Shown here: one piece after another, positions 46,001 through 58,609 of the stretch
How the letters are laid out: each line of letters opens with the position of its first letter
How positions within the stretch are numbered: position 1 is the stretch's first letter
Assembly: GCF_050624435.1 (NCBI RefSeq)
Contig: NC_134542.1
Coordinates: 108,111,677-108,175,676, forward strand
Source of the DNA: Tenrec ecaudatus
Lineage: Eukaryota; Chordata; Mammalia; Afrosoricida; Tenrecidae
Length of the DNA: 64,000 bases
Direction: 5' to 3'
Notes under the pieces: model-generated
Seen by the model: the letters and a program-made list of their open reading frames with translations, nothing else
What the model was told of the DNA's origin: nothing
Databases searched by the model: none
Made by a program: the position numbers and the translations under genes

Positions 46001-46240
46001 GAAATGAGAATTTGTTGTCTCTTGTTTTTGTGGTGTTTACAAAAGGTTAAAGAATTCTTCCATAAAATAATAATAAAATGATTAAATAATTTTTAAATAG
46101 CATAATACAGGAATTTAATAAAAAAGAAAAAGAAAGAAAACAGTCTGCTGAGAAAATGGCATCAGGACCACCGCCGGTGTCTGTGCAGTTCCTCCACTCT
46201 GCCTCATAGTCACAACAGGACTCTGTTTCGCTGCCTCAAT
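43061..46240. other. No gene established
   Basis: About 3 kb with few repeats. 45180-45490 is more GC-rich, and a minus-strand frame of 105 codons is open there (45172-45489). It has no recognisable domain, and the plus strand shows an acceptor-like pyrimidine stretch (tttcacttctatttcttccag) within it. Non-coding conserved sequence or chance are both possible. Confidence 0.35.
43821..43850 (+). repeat. (GT)5/(CG)n purine-pyrimidine alternation
   Basis: Thirty bases of strict purine-pyrimidine alternation including about eight CG steps, rare in CpG-depleted mammalian DNA. It is a classic Z-DNA former. A second tract, (AC)12 at 43923-43946, lies 70 bases on. Confidence 0.9.
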
Positions 46241-46433
46241 CAGAGGTTCTCAACCTTTCTGATGTTGCGACCCTTTCATACAGTTCTTCATGTTATGGTA
46301 ACCCCCCAACCATTAAATTATTTTCGTTGCTGCTTCATAACTGTAATTTTGCTACTGTGATGAATCGGGTGACCCCTGTGACAGGGTTATTTGAGCCCCA
46401 AAGGGGTCGCGACCCACAAGTTGAGAACCGCTG
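46241..46433 (-). mobile_element. SPIN-type hAT element, non-autonomous (193 bp)
   Basis: Terminal inverted repeats cagaggttctcaacct and its near complement ending gttgagaaccgctg. The body (ttcataactgtaattttgct; ggggtcgcgacccacaag) matches the short non-autonomous SPIN elements. No transposase. Flanking octamers do not match well. Confidence 0.82.
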
Positions 46434-46938
46434 ATATAGATGCTGTGGCCTCTGGACCCTCTGCCACTTCAGATAAGGGTCTTCTGCATGCTCTGCTAAA
46501 GGTTCTTCTGTCATGATGGTCATGGGTTTTTTTTCTCTCTGCTTCTAAGATGGTTTACTTATATCCAGAGGAGTGGCAAAACTGACCAATCTCCTTACTT
46601 AGTGTTTCACACATCCTGTTTGCATGGTCCCTCCCAATCATTGGTGGGAGCTGTAAAGACAGGAATAGATGTGTTTTATTTAAGTTACTTTCTAACTCTT
46701 CTAGCAAATGAACCTTTTTTAAACTGTATGTCATGATCACTATCGCAATTACTTAAGATAAAGAATTATACTTTGCCTCAAGATAGTACTTTCCCCTTCC
46801 TCTTTTTGCCATACTGACTTCTAGTTCTTTGTTTTAAAAGTATAATGTTCTTTTGAGAACAATTGTCAAAATAGATCTCCCTAAATTTATGGTCCTACTG
46901 ATTCCAACAAGATAATACTTTAAAAATGCATAGAATAT

Positions 46939-47349
46939 TGTCATGGATTAAGTTATCTCTCTCAAAACATGTGTCCAGTTGGTTAAACCATGATGCTTTG
47001 TGGCTTGGCAATTATTTAATGATGTAATTTGCCAAGTATGTGAAGATACTGCTATCCACTATGATGTGGTCTGATATGATCCACATTTATCTCATGTAAG
47101 GAGATTAGGGTGGGATTCAATATCATTAGTCGGATCTCTCAGCCCTGATCCAACCTCAGGATATAAAGGGAAATCTCTGTATTTGAATTGTATCAGCTTT
47201 TATTTTACAAGAAATGTAAGGAGAGAGAAATGAGAAGAAAGAGTTTAAAGGGAACTCAAAATAAGAGTTTAAAGGGAACTCAACATTTCCCTTTACACAG
47301 AGTTGGGCCGTGTCAACTTTTAATATACAAGAGATACAAGAAGAGAGAA

Positions 47350-47403
<54 letters not shown>

Positions 47404-47701
47404 CCTAACAACAACTAAGAAGAGCCAGGATTGTTACACATGTCCTTTGGACCCAGGATCCTTGAACTGGGAACCTCATAGGCTCAAGATAAGGCATGCT
47501 AAGACTCAGGATATCTCCAGGGAAATTCAGGCCAAGAGCAGCTGAAAGGCAACAAGGACTCTCCTAAACTGTGAGTCCACACAGACCTTCTAGACCTCTG
47601 TCTTATTCAAACTCTGGCCTCCTCAACAGTAGGAGGACAGATCTGTTTGTGGTTATGCACCTGTGATGCTTTTGTTGTAGGCACTCGACATAACTAAGAG
47701 A
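46939..47701 (+). mobile_element. MaLR-like solo LTR with (GA)n expansion
   Basis: Starts tgtcatggattaagttatct, continues with aaaacatgtgtccagttggt, and ends with the MaLR close gacataactaagaga. Flanks aatat (46934-46938) and aatgt (47702-47706) agree at 4 of 5 bases. A (GA)24 tract lies at 47352-47400. A direct repetition of gagtttaaagggaactcaa occurs at 47242 and 47265. Confidence 0.65.
47352..47400 (+). repeat. (GA)n microsatellite
   Basis: Continuous GA tract of 49 bases, a possible triplex-forming (H-DNA) sequence. Confidence 0.95.
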
Positions 47702-48884
47702 AATGTTATGAGTGATTTCTAAGGATTGACTTTTTTAAAGTTAAGAGTTAAGATGTCAAGGAAACAAGATATCATGAGGTTTAATTTAAGAACCATAGAA
47801 ACAATAGAAGATTTCAGACCATACGTTACCATATTGTGCATGAAATTGGCTATTTAGAAAAAGAAATAGCAAAGTGAAAATTGTTATAATTTGAAATCTC
47901 TGACTTGAAATTGCACTGTTATCCACAAAGTCAACATTTTCTGGTTGGTTTATTAATAAGATTACAAGTTCCTTAGGACCTACACTACACTGTCCTTCCT
48001 AATTCTATCGGGGGGTTTCACCTCTTCCTCACATATAGAAAGCGGAATTTCTCTAGAACAATCCAACGACGGCATAGTTAACCTAACTATCAAGCCTACA
48101 TTTTCTCCAATGGACACAGCTTACAATGAAAACGATGAGGAATGAGAGAGAAGACAGGAAGGGACAGTTGAAAGTTCTGCCTAAAAACTGCTAGCTCTCC
48201 TAAGGGGGCTTCTTAAAATCACTGACAATGTGCAGATGCAGTAGATACCTGGGTTTGAGTCTGGGGGACCTTTTGTTTATGTTTTCCTGAGAGCTAATTC
48301 TACAAATCACTGTCTGACATGTTGGCAGAGCAGCATGACAACATGTCAAAGGGACAAATGGACACAGTGGCTCTAATAAGAGGCGCTGCCCAGGACAGAT
48401 GATGAGCCTGGTGCAGGACAGGCAGGGGCTATTTCCTTCTAATGCATATACAGTTGCTATGAGTTCAACCAACTTGGCAATGCCTAATAATAACAGCAAT
48501 TAAATTTTAGGATGTAAAAATCGCCTAGGTTAGGATAGTTAGATTCTGTTTAAACTTGTAATAATTATGGACGAAAACAATTATTTGGTTAGTTTTCTTC
48601 AAAGTCCTATGCTAACCCTCTTTACTGTCAGTTTTCCATGACCAAAAAAAGATTCAAGATCTTCCTTTTTGACACTCTGTATACAAATAACATTTGTTTC
48701 CACCGTAAAAGTGGCACAGCAATGTCGATCTTTCGGTTTTGAACACTTATATTTCCTGATTTTATAGAATGCCAGAATTCCAAGATACTCATCATTTAAA
48801 AATTTTGCTAAGTCCTTAAAGTTGGTAATAAATAGATTTAGCCAGTAATGCATAACCTAAATAAGTACAGCAAAACCTTCATAA
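47702..48884. other. No gene established
   Basis: A minus-strand open stretch at 48599-48853 (84 codons) and another at 48200-48499 are the only candidates. Neither shows a family motif, signal peptide or splice context I trust. Confidence 0.35.
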
Positions 48885-49082
48885 CTGCGGTTCTCAACCT
48901 GTGGGTCGCAACCCCTTTGGGGGTCGAATGACCTTTTCACAGGGATTGTCCAATTCACAACAGTAGCAAACTTACAGTTATGAAGTAGCAGTAAAAATAA
49001 TTTTATGGCGGGGGGGGGGGTTCAGCACAACATGAGGAGCTGTATGAAAGGGTTTCTGCATGAGGAAGGTTGAGAACCACTG
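48885..49082 (+). mobile_element. SPIN-type hAT element, non-autonomous (198 bp)
   Basis: Begins ctgcggttctcaacctgtgg, ends ggttgagaaccactg. Near-identical octamers ccttcata (48876-48883) and ccttcaga (49083-49090) flank it, the 8-bp duplication expected of hAT transposition. An internal run of 11 G lies near 49010. The orientation is opposite to the copy at 46241. Confidence 0.88.
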
Positions 49083-49184
49083 CCTTCAGAAGTAATACCA
49101 TCTAAACACGGCCAGAGTCTTTTAACTTGTTCTCCCAAAGATATTATGACAGGGGAGGGCTAGGACGAGAATTGTCTCCATTAG

Positions 49185-49400
49185 AAACTCAAAATCAAGT
49201 GCAATCCAGTGGAGTCTATTTTGACTTACAGTAACCCTATAGAGTAAGGTCGAACTCTTCTGTAGGATTTCCTAAAGGCTGTAGCCTTTACAGACCCAAT
49301 CTGCCATCTCTTCTTTCACTGGATGGACCAGGGATTTGAAATCTTGTACCTTTAGTCCGTAGCTAAGCGCTTAACCATGATGCCTCCTAGACTCCTTAGA
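49185..49400 (-). mobile_element. AfroSINE
   Basis: tggagtctattttgacttac, ggatttgaaatcttgtacct and the end cttaaccatgatgcctcct. Confidence 0.68.
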
Positions 49401-50569
49401 TTCAATAGAAAGAACTAAAAATGTCAAATTAGGTTTAAAGATTCTCCACGCCAATCCAAAGGAGCTTCTTAGAACTACTCTATTTTACTGGGAAGATTTA
49501 ATTTACTGCACTGATGGATCTTTCTCTCCTCATACTTTAATGGGCCCTTAGTATTCAAGCATCATCTCTCAGTGCTTGCTCCTGGAGGCCTGAGAACAGG
49601 ATCTGGGTATAATTGCCTCCAAAGGACTAAAACATCAGCTGTCCCTTCCTATTCCCAAAGACCCTTCTTAATTTTTCACTCCTATAATTATCATGGGTAA
49701 TTTTAGGGACAGATGTATAATCACTTGCTTAATGTAAAACGTCCTTGGCCAGAGTCTGGTGTCGTATTCTGCCAGCCTTTCCATTGGAGTCAGGCTTGTC
49801 CTAGAACATGTTTTGTGCTGTAAGAGTGGTTGGTCCTGTGCCTGCTCTTTATTTCAGCTGCAGAGATTCTTAATCTTTCCTTTGACACTTGTGGGTTAGA
49901 AGCCTGAAAAGGATTTCAGGTTCCTTGCTACTTCCTCTAGTGTCTGTCCAGCAGTCTGTTCTTTGCCTTACTGTGTGGTATCATTCTTTGAAAGATTGCC
50001 TTCCCTTTTGATTAATCTACATTTTTGTTTCTGTTAGTTGGTCTATAAATTTAAATTTTTACCTCTTTCCTTTTCAGCTAATATAGGCAAATCAATGTAA
50101 GTGCCATACAACACATTTTTTTTTTACACTGCCGCAGAGAATCTTCCAATCACCAGCTACTGAGCAAAGTGGGAATGGAGTGGGTCTCTTACAGGCTTGT
50201 TTTCCCTCCCGTCTCTGAAGCTGGCAGAATACTGGCTATTCTCCCGATGCGGTCCTGGGAGGTCCTCTTTTTGTTCTGCATACAGTAAAATTTCTCGTCA
50301 TCTACAAACTAAAAAGGTGTCTTTTTTTTAATGAGTGCTCATCTTGGACATATATCCTGTGCAAATTTTGGAAAGAAGATGGAGGTTTTCTATTTTCAAA
50401 TGTCAAATATTAAATGTTCCCATCAACAGCTGATAAAATGTTACTCATATTTTAAATCAGTGGACACAGTGAGTGAGATAACAGGAGCCTTAAGAATTAT
50501 TGTGTTTTAAGCAAGAGAAACACTTGTTAGATTTGGTCCCTGAAAATACAATTGCAATTTATTGGACCT
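49401..50569. other. No gene recognised
   Basis: Moderate GC with no long open frame and no repeat that I can name. It could be single-copy sequence. Confidence 0.4.
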
Positions 50570-50765
50570 GGCAGGTTGTTGGGTGTTAACCTCAAGGTTA
50601 GCAGTTCTAAGCAAGTAGCTGCCCCTTAGGAGAAAGATGAGGCTTTGTACCTCTGTCAAGAGTCACAGTCAAGGAAACCCACAGGGGTGGTTCTACTCTG
50701 TCTTGTAGGGTAGCTTTGAGTTCGAATGGACTCCATGGCAAGGAGTCTGCTTTTGGTTTGGTAAG
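50570..50765 (+). mobile_element. AfroSINE
   Basis: Clear body: gttaacctcaaggttagcag, gccccttaggagaaagatga and gaaacccacaggggtggttc. Confidence 0.8.
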
Positions 50766-50879
50766 AAGAGGAAAGTAGCAGTAATTAGGGAGTCATGGGT
50801 ATCTTAGCCAATCTCTGTCAATCATTCTCTCATTCTGTCCATCTTTCAAATACTACACTACTCCACAGGCAAAAAAAGA

Positions 50880-51080
50880 GACCTGCTGGTGCCAAGGGTT
50901 AAGTGATCAGCTGCAATCGGAAAGGTTGGCGATTTGAACTTACCCGGTGACTTCAAGGAGAAATGTCAGGTGATCTGCTTCTGCACTGACTACAGCCAAG
51001 AACACAGGATTCTCTTATCTATCCTTGTGTTGGGTTGATATAAGTTGAAACCCAATCAGTAGTGCCTAACAACAATACCA
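50880..51080 (+). mobile_element. AfroSINE, diverged
   Basis: gacctgctggtgccaagggt, then ggttggcgatttgaact, ending gtagtgcctaacaacaatac. Confidence 0.62.
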
Positions 51081-52009
51081 CACCTTGACGTTGCACATCT
51101 GAGCTGCATTTATTTCCCCTTCCTCTAATGAATGGTTCCAACATTCGAGTCTAGACTATCAGCTGAAAAGTTCAAAGGGTTCAAACCTCTGCAGAGTCAT
51201 CTCTGAAAACAGGCTGGGGAATCGGCTTTGACAAAAGACAGGCCTGGGATCACACCTTTGAAAACTTTTTTGGCCCCATTGAATTTTGACATACAAAAGA
51301 TCATCATGAGTCAGAATTGAATCAACAACAGGGAACAATGAGAGAGAAAAAAACTTCTTTGGTTGTTGTTTGCATTTCCAAATTTAAAGAGAATTTCAGA
51401 TTCTAGAAGTCTTAGATCTAAGTGCTCTTGCTTACTTCCGTCTTGGCTTTCATGGGCTCTTATTTCTGCTACAAGACACCAGCTAGAGTAGCTGAGTGAC
51501 AGTTCCAAAATCTCTGTAGAAGAGTCTAATTGAGAACTGTGTTTAGGTGTTCACACTCATTTAATGAACAAAGGCTATGAGTTAGTTATCTGCCTACTTT
51601 CCAAGGCTATGGAAGAAGCCTCTTAAGGAAGATGATCAGATGTACAGATAGGATAGACAGCCCATAAATGCTCTTGCTGGGTCCTAATATTTAGAGATGG
51701 ATTGTAGTATTTTATTGCATTAAAAAAACAATTTTACATTTTTCATGCTATTTTACATGTGACTGCTTCCCTCCATTTCAGACAGCAAAGCATTTGTAGG
51801 TGAGTGGAATAACTAAATATTCACATATGAGGTTTTCTCCTGCTGTGGGAACTCAGTCCTAAGAACTTCCCCCCTTTTCATTTTTTCAAGTCTTTACTAT
51901 CATCTATTTTGTCAAGATCCTTTTCAATATTGTTTCACCGGAGTTTATAATATATGGCTCATTTTTTAAATTGAATTTATGATTTAGAAAAAACCCACAA
52001 ATACAAAAT
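51081..52009. other. No gene recognised
   Basis: AT-rich; only short open frames. Confidence 0.4.
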
Positions 52010-52195
52010 GCCAAAACCCAAACTCATCGCCCTGAAGTCAATTCTCATTCACATTGACCTTCTAGGTCACAGGAGAGCTGTCCTGGAGAGCTTCCAAGAC
52101 CGAGTATTTGCAGAAGCAGACTCACAGAAAGTAGCCGCTGGGCTCCAACTACAAACCTTGCTGTTCGCCACTGAGCATTTTAATCACTGCACAAT
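52010..52195 (-). mobile_element. AfroSINE
   Basis: Plus text ccaaactcatcgccctgaag, then tctaggtcacaggagagctg, ending near ttttaatcactgcaca. Confidence 0.65.
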
Positions 52196-52369
52196 CAAGG
52201 TGTCTTTAGAATTCATGATATGAGAATTTGTCCTTCTAAGATGTTCCAGGTGACGGTTGATTGGAACTTTTAAGAAATTCCAGGTGCCATTGGTGAAATT
52301 ATTCTTTTAACACCACTGACCTGATTTATTTTTATTCTCATCGTAAGCGAAGATACCAAGAACCAAACA

Positions 52370-52545
52370 CAATGCCATTGAGTCAATGCTGACTCATGGT
52401 GACCCACTGTGGGTTCCAGAGACTATACATTTTTATAGGAGCAGAAAGTCCAGTCTTTCTCCCATGGAGCTGCTCATGATTTCAAACTGCTGATAACCAA
52501 GATCCCAGCCCAAAGCTTCATTACTACACTGTCAATGCTCCTCCA
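52370..52545 (-). mobile_element. AfroSINE
   Basis: ccattgagtcaatgctgact, then catggtgacccactgtgggt, ending ttactacactgtcaatgctc. Confidence 0.72.
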
Positions 52546-54497
52546 AAACCCCTTTTTCTTTTTACCACGGGGGTACAGTTCTTGAAACTAGATTCTTTTG
52601 TTTTGAAAATTATAATATGTCCATTTTCTAAATTTCTTGGACTATTGAATCAATGAAGTTTTTTCAGATTTTCTAATGCTGCCTTTCCCAAACATTCTTC
52701 CTTACTGAGATAAGCTTCTCCTATATTATATGTTTATTCCATCCACTATTATATGCATATTGTATCTATTAATAAAGGAACATTTATATTATCTTTCAGA
52801 TGGAAAAGAAGCATGCCCTAGCTCAATGAGCATGTAGCTTTAAAATAAATTTAAGATTTAAAAACATTTTAAATGTGGTGGATATAAATACTATTCAAAC
52901 ACTTTGAAGATGCACATGCATCTTAGTGAGAATGTACTTATTATCCATAGTTAATAAAGGCGTGATCACTTCAATGGAACTTTGAGAGAGAAAAGTAATT
53001 TAACTCATGAATTCTATTTTTTACTTGTAATCCTTGTTTGCACTAAGAATCCCAATGTATATGTGTATGTAGTTAAAAAGGAGAAAGAGTCTCAGCATGT
53101 TCTCTGGAAGAGTTAGCATGAATACATATTTCTATTGTACATATGATTTTGTTTAACCACCAATAATTTCAAGATCGCTGAACTTACCTCAAGAATTCTA
53201 TCTTCCCCTAATTTTGCTAATGCCTGTATATTAACATTTCTCTCTTTCACATTACCATGCTCTTTCCAGAAAACAAACAAACAACAACACTGAAATCATT
53301 CAGTTTCCATTTTCCGTATACTGTTTAAAATGTCTTTGGTGTGTTAACAGATACATATATAATCAGGTCCCTTTGAAAAGAAACTATTTCGTATGCATTG
53401 AAGGAATGTGTTACTTACTCTCAAGTCAATCTATCTGTTCTGTCACTCACAGTAAAAAGAATAGGCACGACAGAATGCATGTATATAAATGGGACAGTTC
53501 TTAAATCTCACTAATTTTATGAGGTTAACATTATTTGCACATTTTGAAATTAATAGAAAGTGGAAGCATCAAGGATGTTGAAATGGTTGACGGAAGTGTA
53601 AAGAGCGAGCAATCACTAAGTCAGGGCTCTGGTCTAGCTTCTTCTCAAACATTTTTACAACCCTGAATCCACCATCTCCTGAGCCCAAATCAAAAGAGAA
53701 GGACATTGTGGGGTTACGTTTTCCTGTGGATGCCCTGATCCTTTTTGCTCAGTCTTAGTCAGACATTGGTTCTCTCCAGGCAAAGCCTCAACGGTTCCTT
53801 TGCTGGAATCTCTGACACGCTGATGGAGAGGAAGCCTATGACGATGCACTGATGCAGAGTCGGGTCTCTGGGATGCAGGCAGGGCCGAGTGAGTACCTGG
53901 GTGGCGATGCTCGAGATTCAGAGCCTGAAATACAGAGGCTACCTGTAGAGCTTGTTCTACCTCACTTCTTCCCACCGTCCCTTGTCAACTCACAAATCTT
54001 CCACTGTTCTCTCCGCACGATGGACTTAAATCAACCTTACTACTTCACAGATGTGTGTAATAGATACTATTTTATAGGAGGTGTTTTTTTCTTTCACTGA
54101 AGTAGTCTGCCTTTATAAAGACACACAGAGACAACATCGTCTCCAAATGTCATTAAAATGCAAATACCTAGTATTTAATTTACAAAATGACCACTGTTTT
54201 ATATAAAAATTTACCTTTAAAAAATACTTCAGTATGTTTTGGAGGAAGCTTTAAGACCATTATTTGCTGTCATTCATTATACCAAGATCATTTGGCACAA
54301 AAAAATGTAACTCAAGCTTCCCAGAAGGCTAATAATAACGATCATAATAGTGTTAAGAGGTGCCACAGAGTCTAGATCCCGCTGATTATGACCTTGTTTA
54401 CTAGGTGTGCAATATGAAGGAAGTTATTTAACCTTCCTGTGCCTCTTGTGTAAAATAATAATTTTGGCACCAACTCTAACAGGTTTAATTCTGTTTA

Positions 54498-54500
<3 letters not shown>
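52546..54500. other. No gene established
   Basis: AT-rich apart from 53600-53980, which is GC-richer and open for 106 codons on the minus strand (53655-53975). The peptide is rich in Q, H, P and S with no known motif and looks like non-coding sequence. Confidence 0.35.
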
Positions 54501-54542
<42 letters not shown>

Positions 54543-54560
54543 ATATATATATATATATAT
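54501..54560 (+). repeat. (CT)n(AT)n compound microsatellite
   Basis: (CT)18 at 54501-54536 passes through tatct into an AT tract ending at 54560. Confidence 0.95.
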
Positions 54561-54925
54561 TTTTAATGTAAAGACGATCAGTTAGTGTCCTCAATGTAGT
54601 ATATCAGACTTCCAGGCAATTTTACTCCCCCACAATATGGAATGTGGCATCCTTCACAATAAACATTGAAGAAGTCTCTTACAAAGAGATATGATGGAGA
54701 CATACCGTTCTAGATTAATTCATTCTACACTTCATTCATCTACCAGGCACTGGAAAGTTATGGGTGTCAGTATTTTCAAAATGAAAACAAAAACTTTCCA
54801 GGTGACTCTGATAAAAGATGATTTGAGGATTGCTGAGAAGCATTGCATTTAAGTGGGAGAGGGGTTTTTAAAAGGTAGCATCCAGAAATGCTTTTGAAAA
54901 TGAAAGCGTGTAGTGGACAACTGAA

Positions 54926-55110
54926 GAGCCCTGGTGGTGTAGTGGCCATGTGTTGAGCTGCGATCTGCATGGTCAGCAGTTTGAAACCACCGGCAGCTCC
55001 AAGGGAGAAAGATGAGCTTTCTACTCCTGTAACAGTTATAGTCTCAGAAACCCACAGGGCGTCTCTGTGAGTCAGCATTGACCTGATGGCAGTGAGTTTG
55101 AGTTTTTTTG
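54926..55110 (+). mobile_element. AfroSINE, best-preserved copy
   Basis: A full-length copy starting gagccctggtggtgtagtgg, with RNA polymerase III box A near 54934-54945 (tggtgtagtggc) and box B near 54977-54988 (cagtttgaaacc). It ends gatggcagtgagtttgagtt and a T-rich tail. Its low divergence makes it the best reference for the other copies here. Confidence 0.88.
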
Positions 55111-55199
55111 ATGATTATACTGAGAAACAAAGTTGTCTAGGGCACCTGAAATGGTTTATTTATAATTAAAATGAAAGCAAGAGAAAAACATATTGTACC

Positions 55200-55400
55200 T
55201 ATTAGAAACCCTGTTGGCTTCATGAGGTATGCTCCCCACGAGGTCAACAATTCAAAAGCGCCAGCCACTCCTTGGGAGAAAGACAAGGCTTTCTCTTTCC
55301 GTCAGGAATTATGGTCTCAGAAAACCACAGAGGCAGTTCGACCCGGTCCTGTGGGGGCACGGTGAGTGGAAATGGACTGCATGGCCGGGAGTTTGGTGCT
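55200..55400 (+). mobile_element. AfroSINE
   Basis: agaaaccctgttggcttcat, then cccacgaggtcaacaattca, then gccactccttgggagaaaga. Confidence 0.78.
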
Positions 55401-55619
55401 TGAAGTTGGATGAGTGCTTGGGTGAGAGTTTAATAGTTTTCTTAGTCACCGAGGGTTACTGTTAGGATGGAGACAAAGAAGTTGAGACGGGCTTCGAGAG
55501 ATCAACAACGCATCCTATAACAAGCAGGGTCTGGTATGCGGTAAGACGAGAGTGGTCACAGCCAGGGAAGTGGAAGACTTGAGTGGCGGGGAAGGGCGGG
55601 TGGGGGTAACACGATGAGC

Positions 55620-57300
55620 CACCGCCTTGTTCGGTGCCATTGAGACGTTCTACCTATTGTGGCCCTATATACAACGGAAATTAACACTACCTTGTCCTGT
55701 GCCATACTCACAATTGTTGTATGTTTCAGCCCCTTGTTACAAGCACTGTGTTAATCTACCTCCTTGGCAGTCTTCCTATTTTCCCTGCCCTTCCCCTTTA
55801 CTAAGCTTCATGTCCTGTGTCGGAGATTGGTCTCTCCTGAGAACATGTCCAAAGTGCATGAGATGAAGTCTAGCCACCCATGGAATATTCTGGCTGCACT
55901 TCTCCCAAGACAGTTTTGATCATTCTTTTGGTATATCATCATGCTACCAATATTCTTCACCGGCACCATAATTTGCTTGTATCAATTCTTCTCCATTCTC
56001 CTTTATTCAATGTCCAGTTTTCACATGCAGCTGAGATGATTGAACATAGCCTGGCTTTGGGTCAGGTTCATGTCATTCCTCATTGTGACATCCCTGCTCT
56101 TTCACACTAAAGAGGTCTTCGGCAGGAGTTTTGCCCAATGCAAATACTGATTTTTCAACTGCTGCTCCTATGAGCATTGATTGTAGAGTCATGCAAGATG
56201 AAATCATTGGGCCCTTCAGTCTCTTCTCCATGTGTCATGGTATCTATTGGTTCGGTTATGAGGATTTTAGTTTTGTTTACAGTGAGTTGCAAGTCATACT
56301 GAAGACTGCAGTCCTTGATCTACATCATCAAGTACTTCAGTCCTCCTCACATCAGCAAGCAATCTCGTGTCCTTCGCATATTGCAGGTGGTAGTCAGCCT
56401 TCCTCCAATCCCTGTTCTGCATTCTTCTTCATATAATCCGTCTTATTTATATACCATAGGAGCTGAATACATGTGGTGAAAAGACACAACCCCGATACAC
56501 ATCTTTAATTATTTAAATTCATTATTAATTGGGAGTTCATGCCTCTATCTTACCATTCCATAGTTCAATCACATCAAACAGCATTGTACAATTGCTAACA
56601 CAATCAGTTTCCAAACAGTCTTTTCCTTCCTGGACTCCTTAACATCAGCTCCCTTTTACACTCTGCCCTCCACCCCCCCGCCCAAGACTGTACCCTTCCC
56701 AACCCTGAAATCCTTAGTATTCCCTGGTTTTTCTCAAAGGACTGCCTGTTAGTCCTGCATAAGCACACTAAATTTTTCAGTAATTCTCATTCTTCTCAAT
56801 GCTTTCCATAGCTTGTGAAAATCATCAGTCATATGTTTTTGTCTAGGCAATTAAAAAAAACAAACAGGAAACATCTTTCTGTTATTCTATGCTTACAGCA
56901 CAGGTCTATTTGATATCAGCAATAATATTCCTTGCTTTATAATCCCTTCTGCATCTGACTTGAATTTCTTGCAGCTCCAGATGTATTGCTGCAACCATTG
57001 TTAAATGTAATTAAGCAACATCTTCCTTGCATAAGATATTCATGATATTGTTTGATAATTTACTCATTGTTGGGTCATCTTCCTTTGGAATGTGTACAGA
57101 TATGAATCCGCTCCAGTCCATTGAAAAATTACCCATAAAATTTCTTGACCCAGACAACTGAGTGTTTGCAGTGCTTCATAAAAGTGTCTAAACATTTCAA
57201 TTGGTATTTCTGCAATTCCCAGAGTTTTGTTTTCACTGATGCCTTTAGTGCTCCTGGGACTTTGGGAAAGGATTGACCAGTCCTTCTGGGTCTAGATTTT
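55620..57300 (-). mobile_element. RTE/BovB LINE, longest copy, split by an L1
   Basis: Minus-strand BovB from its 3' end (about 55620) through the C-terminal coding part (cccttgttacaagcactgtg; tcaattcttctccattctcc; gtcattcctcattgtgacat) and the RT core region. After an L1 insertion at about 56506-56755 it resumes with upstream RT text (ctcattcttctcaatgcttt; aacatttcaattggtatttc). About 1.4 kb of BovB in all, with many stops. Confidence 0.78.
56506..56755 (-). mobile_element. L1 3' end nested in BovB
   Basis: attaattgggagttcatgcc, then cattgtacaattgctaacac, then catcagctcccttttacact: the end of the afrotherian L1 3'UTR in minus orientation, interrupting the BovB copy. Target duplication not identified. 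Confidence 0.65.
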
Positions 57301-57644
57301 GTATGTTAATTCCGTGCTCTTTTAATGGCTCCTTCAGAGATCAATATTTTGCCCATAGTGTCTTTCCATGTTGTAACTCAAAGCTTGAGTCCCCCCACAC
57401 ACACCCAGTTCTTTCAGTTTAATATATGCTGAACATATTCTTCCTTTTACTTTCCTAACTCCAGGTCATTGCCCACTTCTCTATAATTCCTCTATTTGTC
57501 CTCAAGTTGTCATGCATATTTTCAAATAAAATACAAGTAAATTATCATAGGAAATTGCACCACTACTACATTTTTCATTCAATGTCAATACTAATCTTCA
57601 GTACACACCTAGAACTCTTGATATTTTACCACAACCATAGCAGT

Positions 57645-57845
57645 GTGTACAGAGCCCTGGTAGCTCTGTGGTCAAGAATTTGGCTGCTACCCACAAGGTC
57701 GGGGGTTTAATGCCATCAGTTTGCCTGGGGGAAAAAGATGAGGCACTATTTTCCCATTCAGGTTTAAAGCCTTAGAACTCCTTCAGGAGTTCTGTTTTGT
57801 CCTGTATGGACTCTGTGAGTTCGTGTTGACTGCTTGGCAGGGGGT
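57645..57845 (+). mobile_element. AfroSINE
   Basis: acagagccctggtagctctg, ggctgctacccacaaggtcg and the segment gaaaaagatgaggcac. Confidence 0.8.
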
Positions 57846-58609
57846 TGGGTTTTGACTTAGAGTGGAAGAGCAGAGATGGAGAAAGGAACTTAGAAGAGGA
57901 GAAAGATGAAATCACAAACTTGTTTTCACAACCCAGTATTGTGATTACTTTGGGTAAGATGTTACAAATAATGACTGCCTCCATTGGGCTAGTATTTTCA
58001 TCCTTACACAAATTATCTAATTTCTAATTTACCTCCTTTGTGATTTGGCAACTCCTGAACAATTCCTTTGTTTTGAAACCAACTTGATGTCAGTGAGTGA
58101 TTGAGTGAAACCGTTTTTTAAGTTCTCCCTGTATTTAGAGAATATCAGTGGTGTGAATATTCAGCCAAAATCACTGTAATGGAAATAATGTATGATACAA
58201 GAAAACACACAGTTTATACCCTTCCACAGGAATACTTTGTTTTAGAGACAGAGGGATTACTATACTCAACTTCCACTCTTTGACTCAGATAACGTTGCTA
58301 TGGTTTCTGGTATCCCTAGTTACACATTTGCATGTGAAAAAAATAACAGAAGAGATATCCAAAAAAGCAGAAAACGAGGGCAAAACAAAGAATACTCCTG
58401 AAATGTGAAATACACTGAGTATATCACATTTTCTCTAGAAAATCAATTTTACTCATTAATAATAACCAAAGACTAGGTGAGTTGGGAGAAAATATCAAGG
58501 ACATCATAAGTAAAGGAAGCAAAAGGTCATTCAAAACAAAGCACAATAACAAGAAAGAAGGAAAAGACCAAATGATTGTCACAAGAGACCCTGAAACTTG
58601 CTCTTGAAT
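57846..58609. other. No gene recognised
   Basis: AT-rich; short open frames on both strands at 57772-58027 are unremarkable. Confidence 0.4.

Noticed and set aside
48599..48853. 84-codon minus-strand open frame
   Set aside because: Protein-like composition but no family recognised, no splice sites and no second exon; adjacent to a SPIN element.
53655..53975. 106-codon minus-strand open frame
   Set aside because: Composition (Q, H, P, S) typical of non-coding GC-rich sequence; no motif or context.
54926..55000. tRNA-like box A and box B considered as a tRNA gene
   Set aside because: The context is a full AfroSINE with its characteristic 3' part; no cloverleaf-compatible tRNA.
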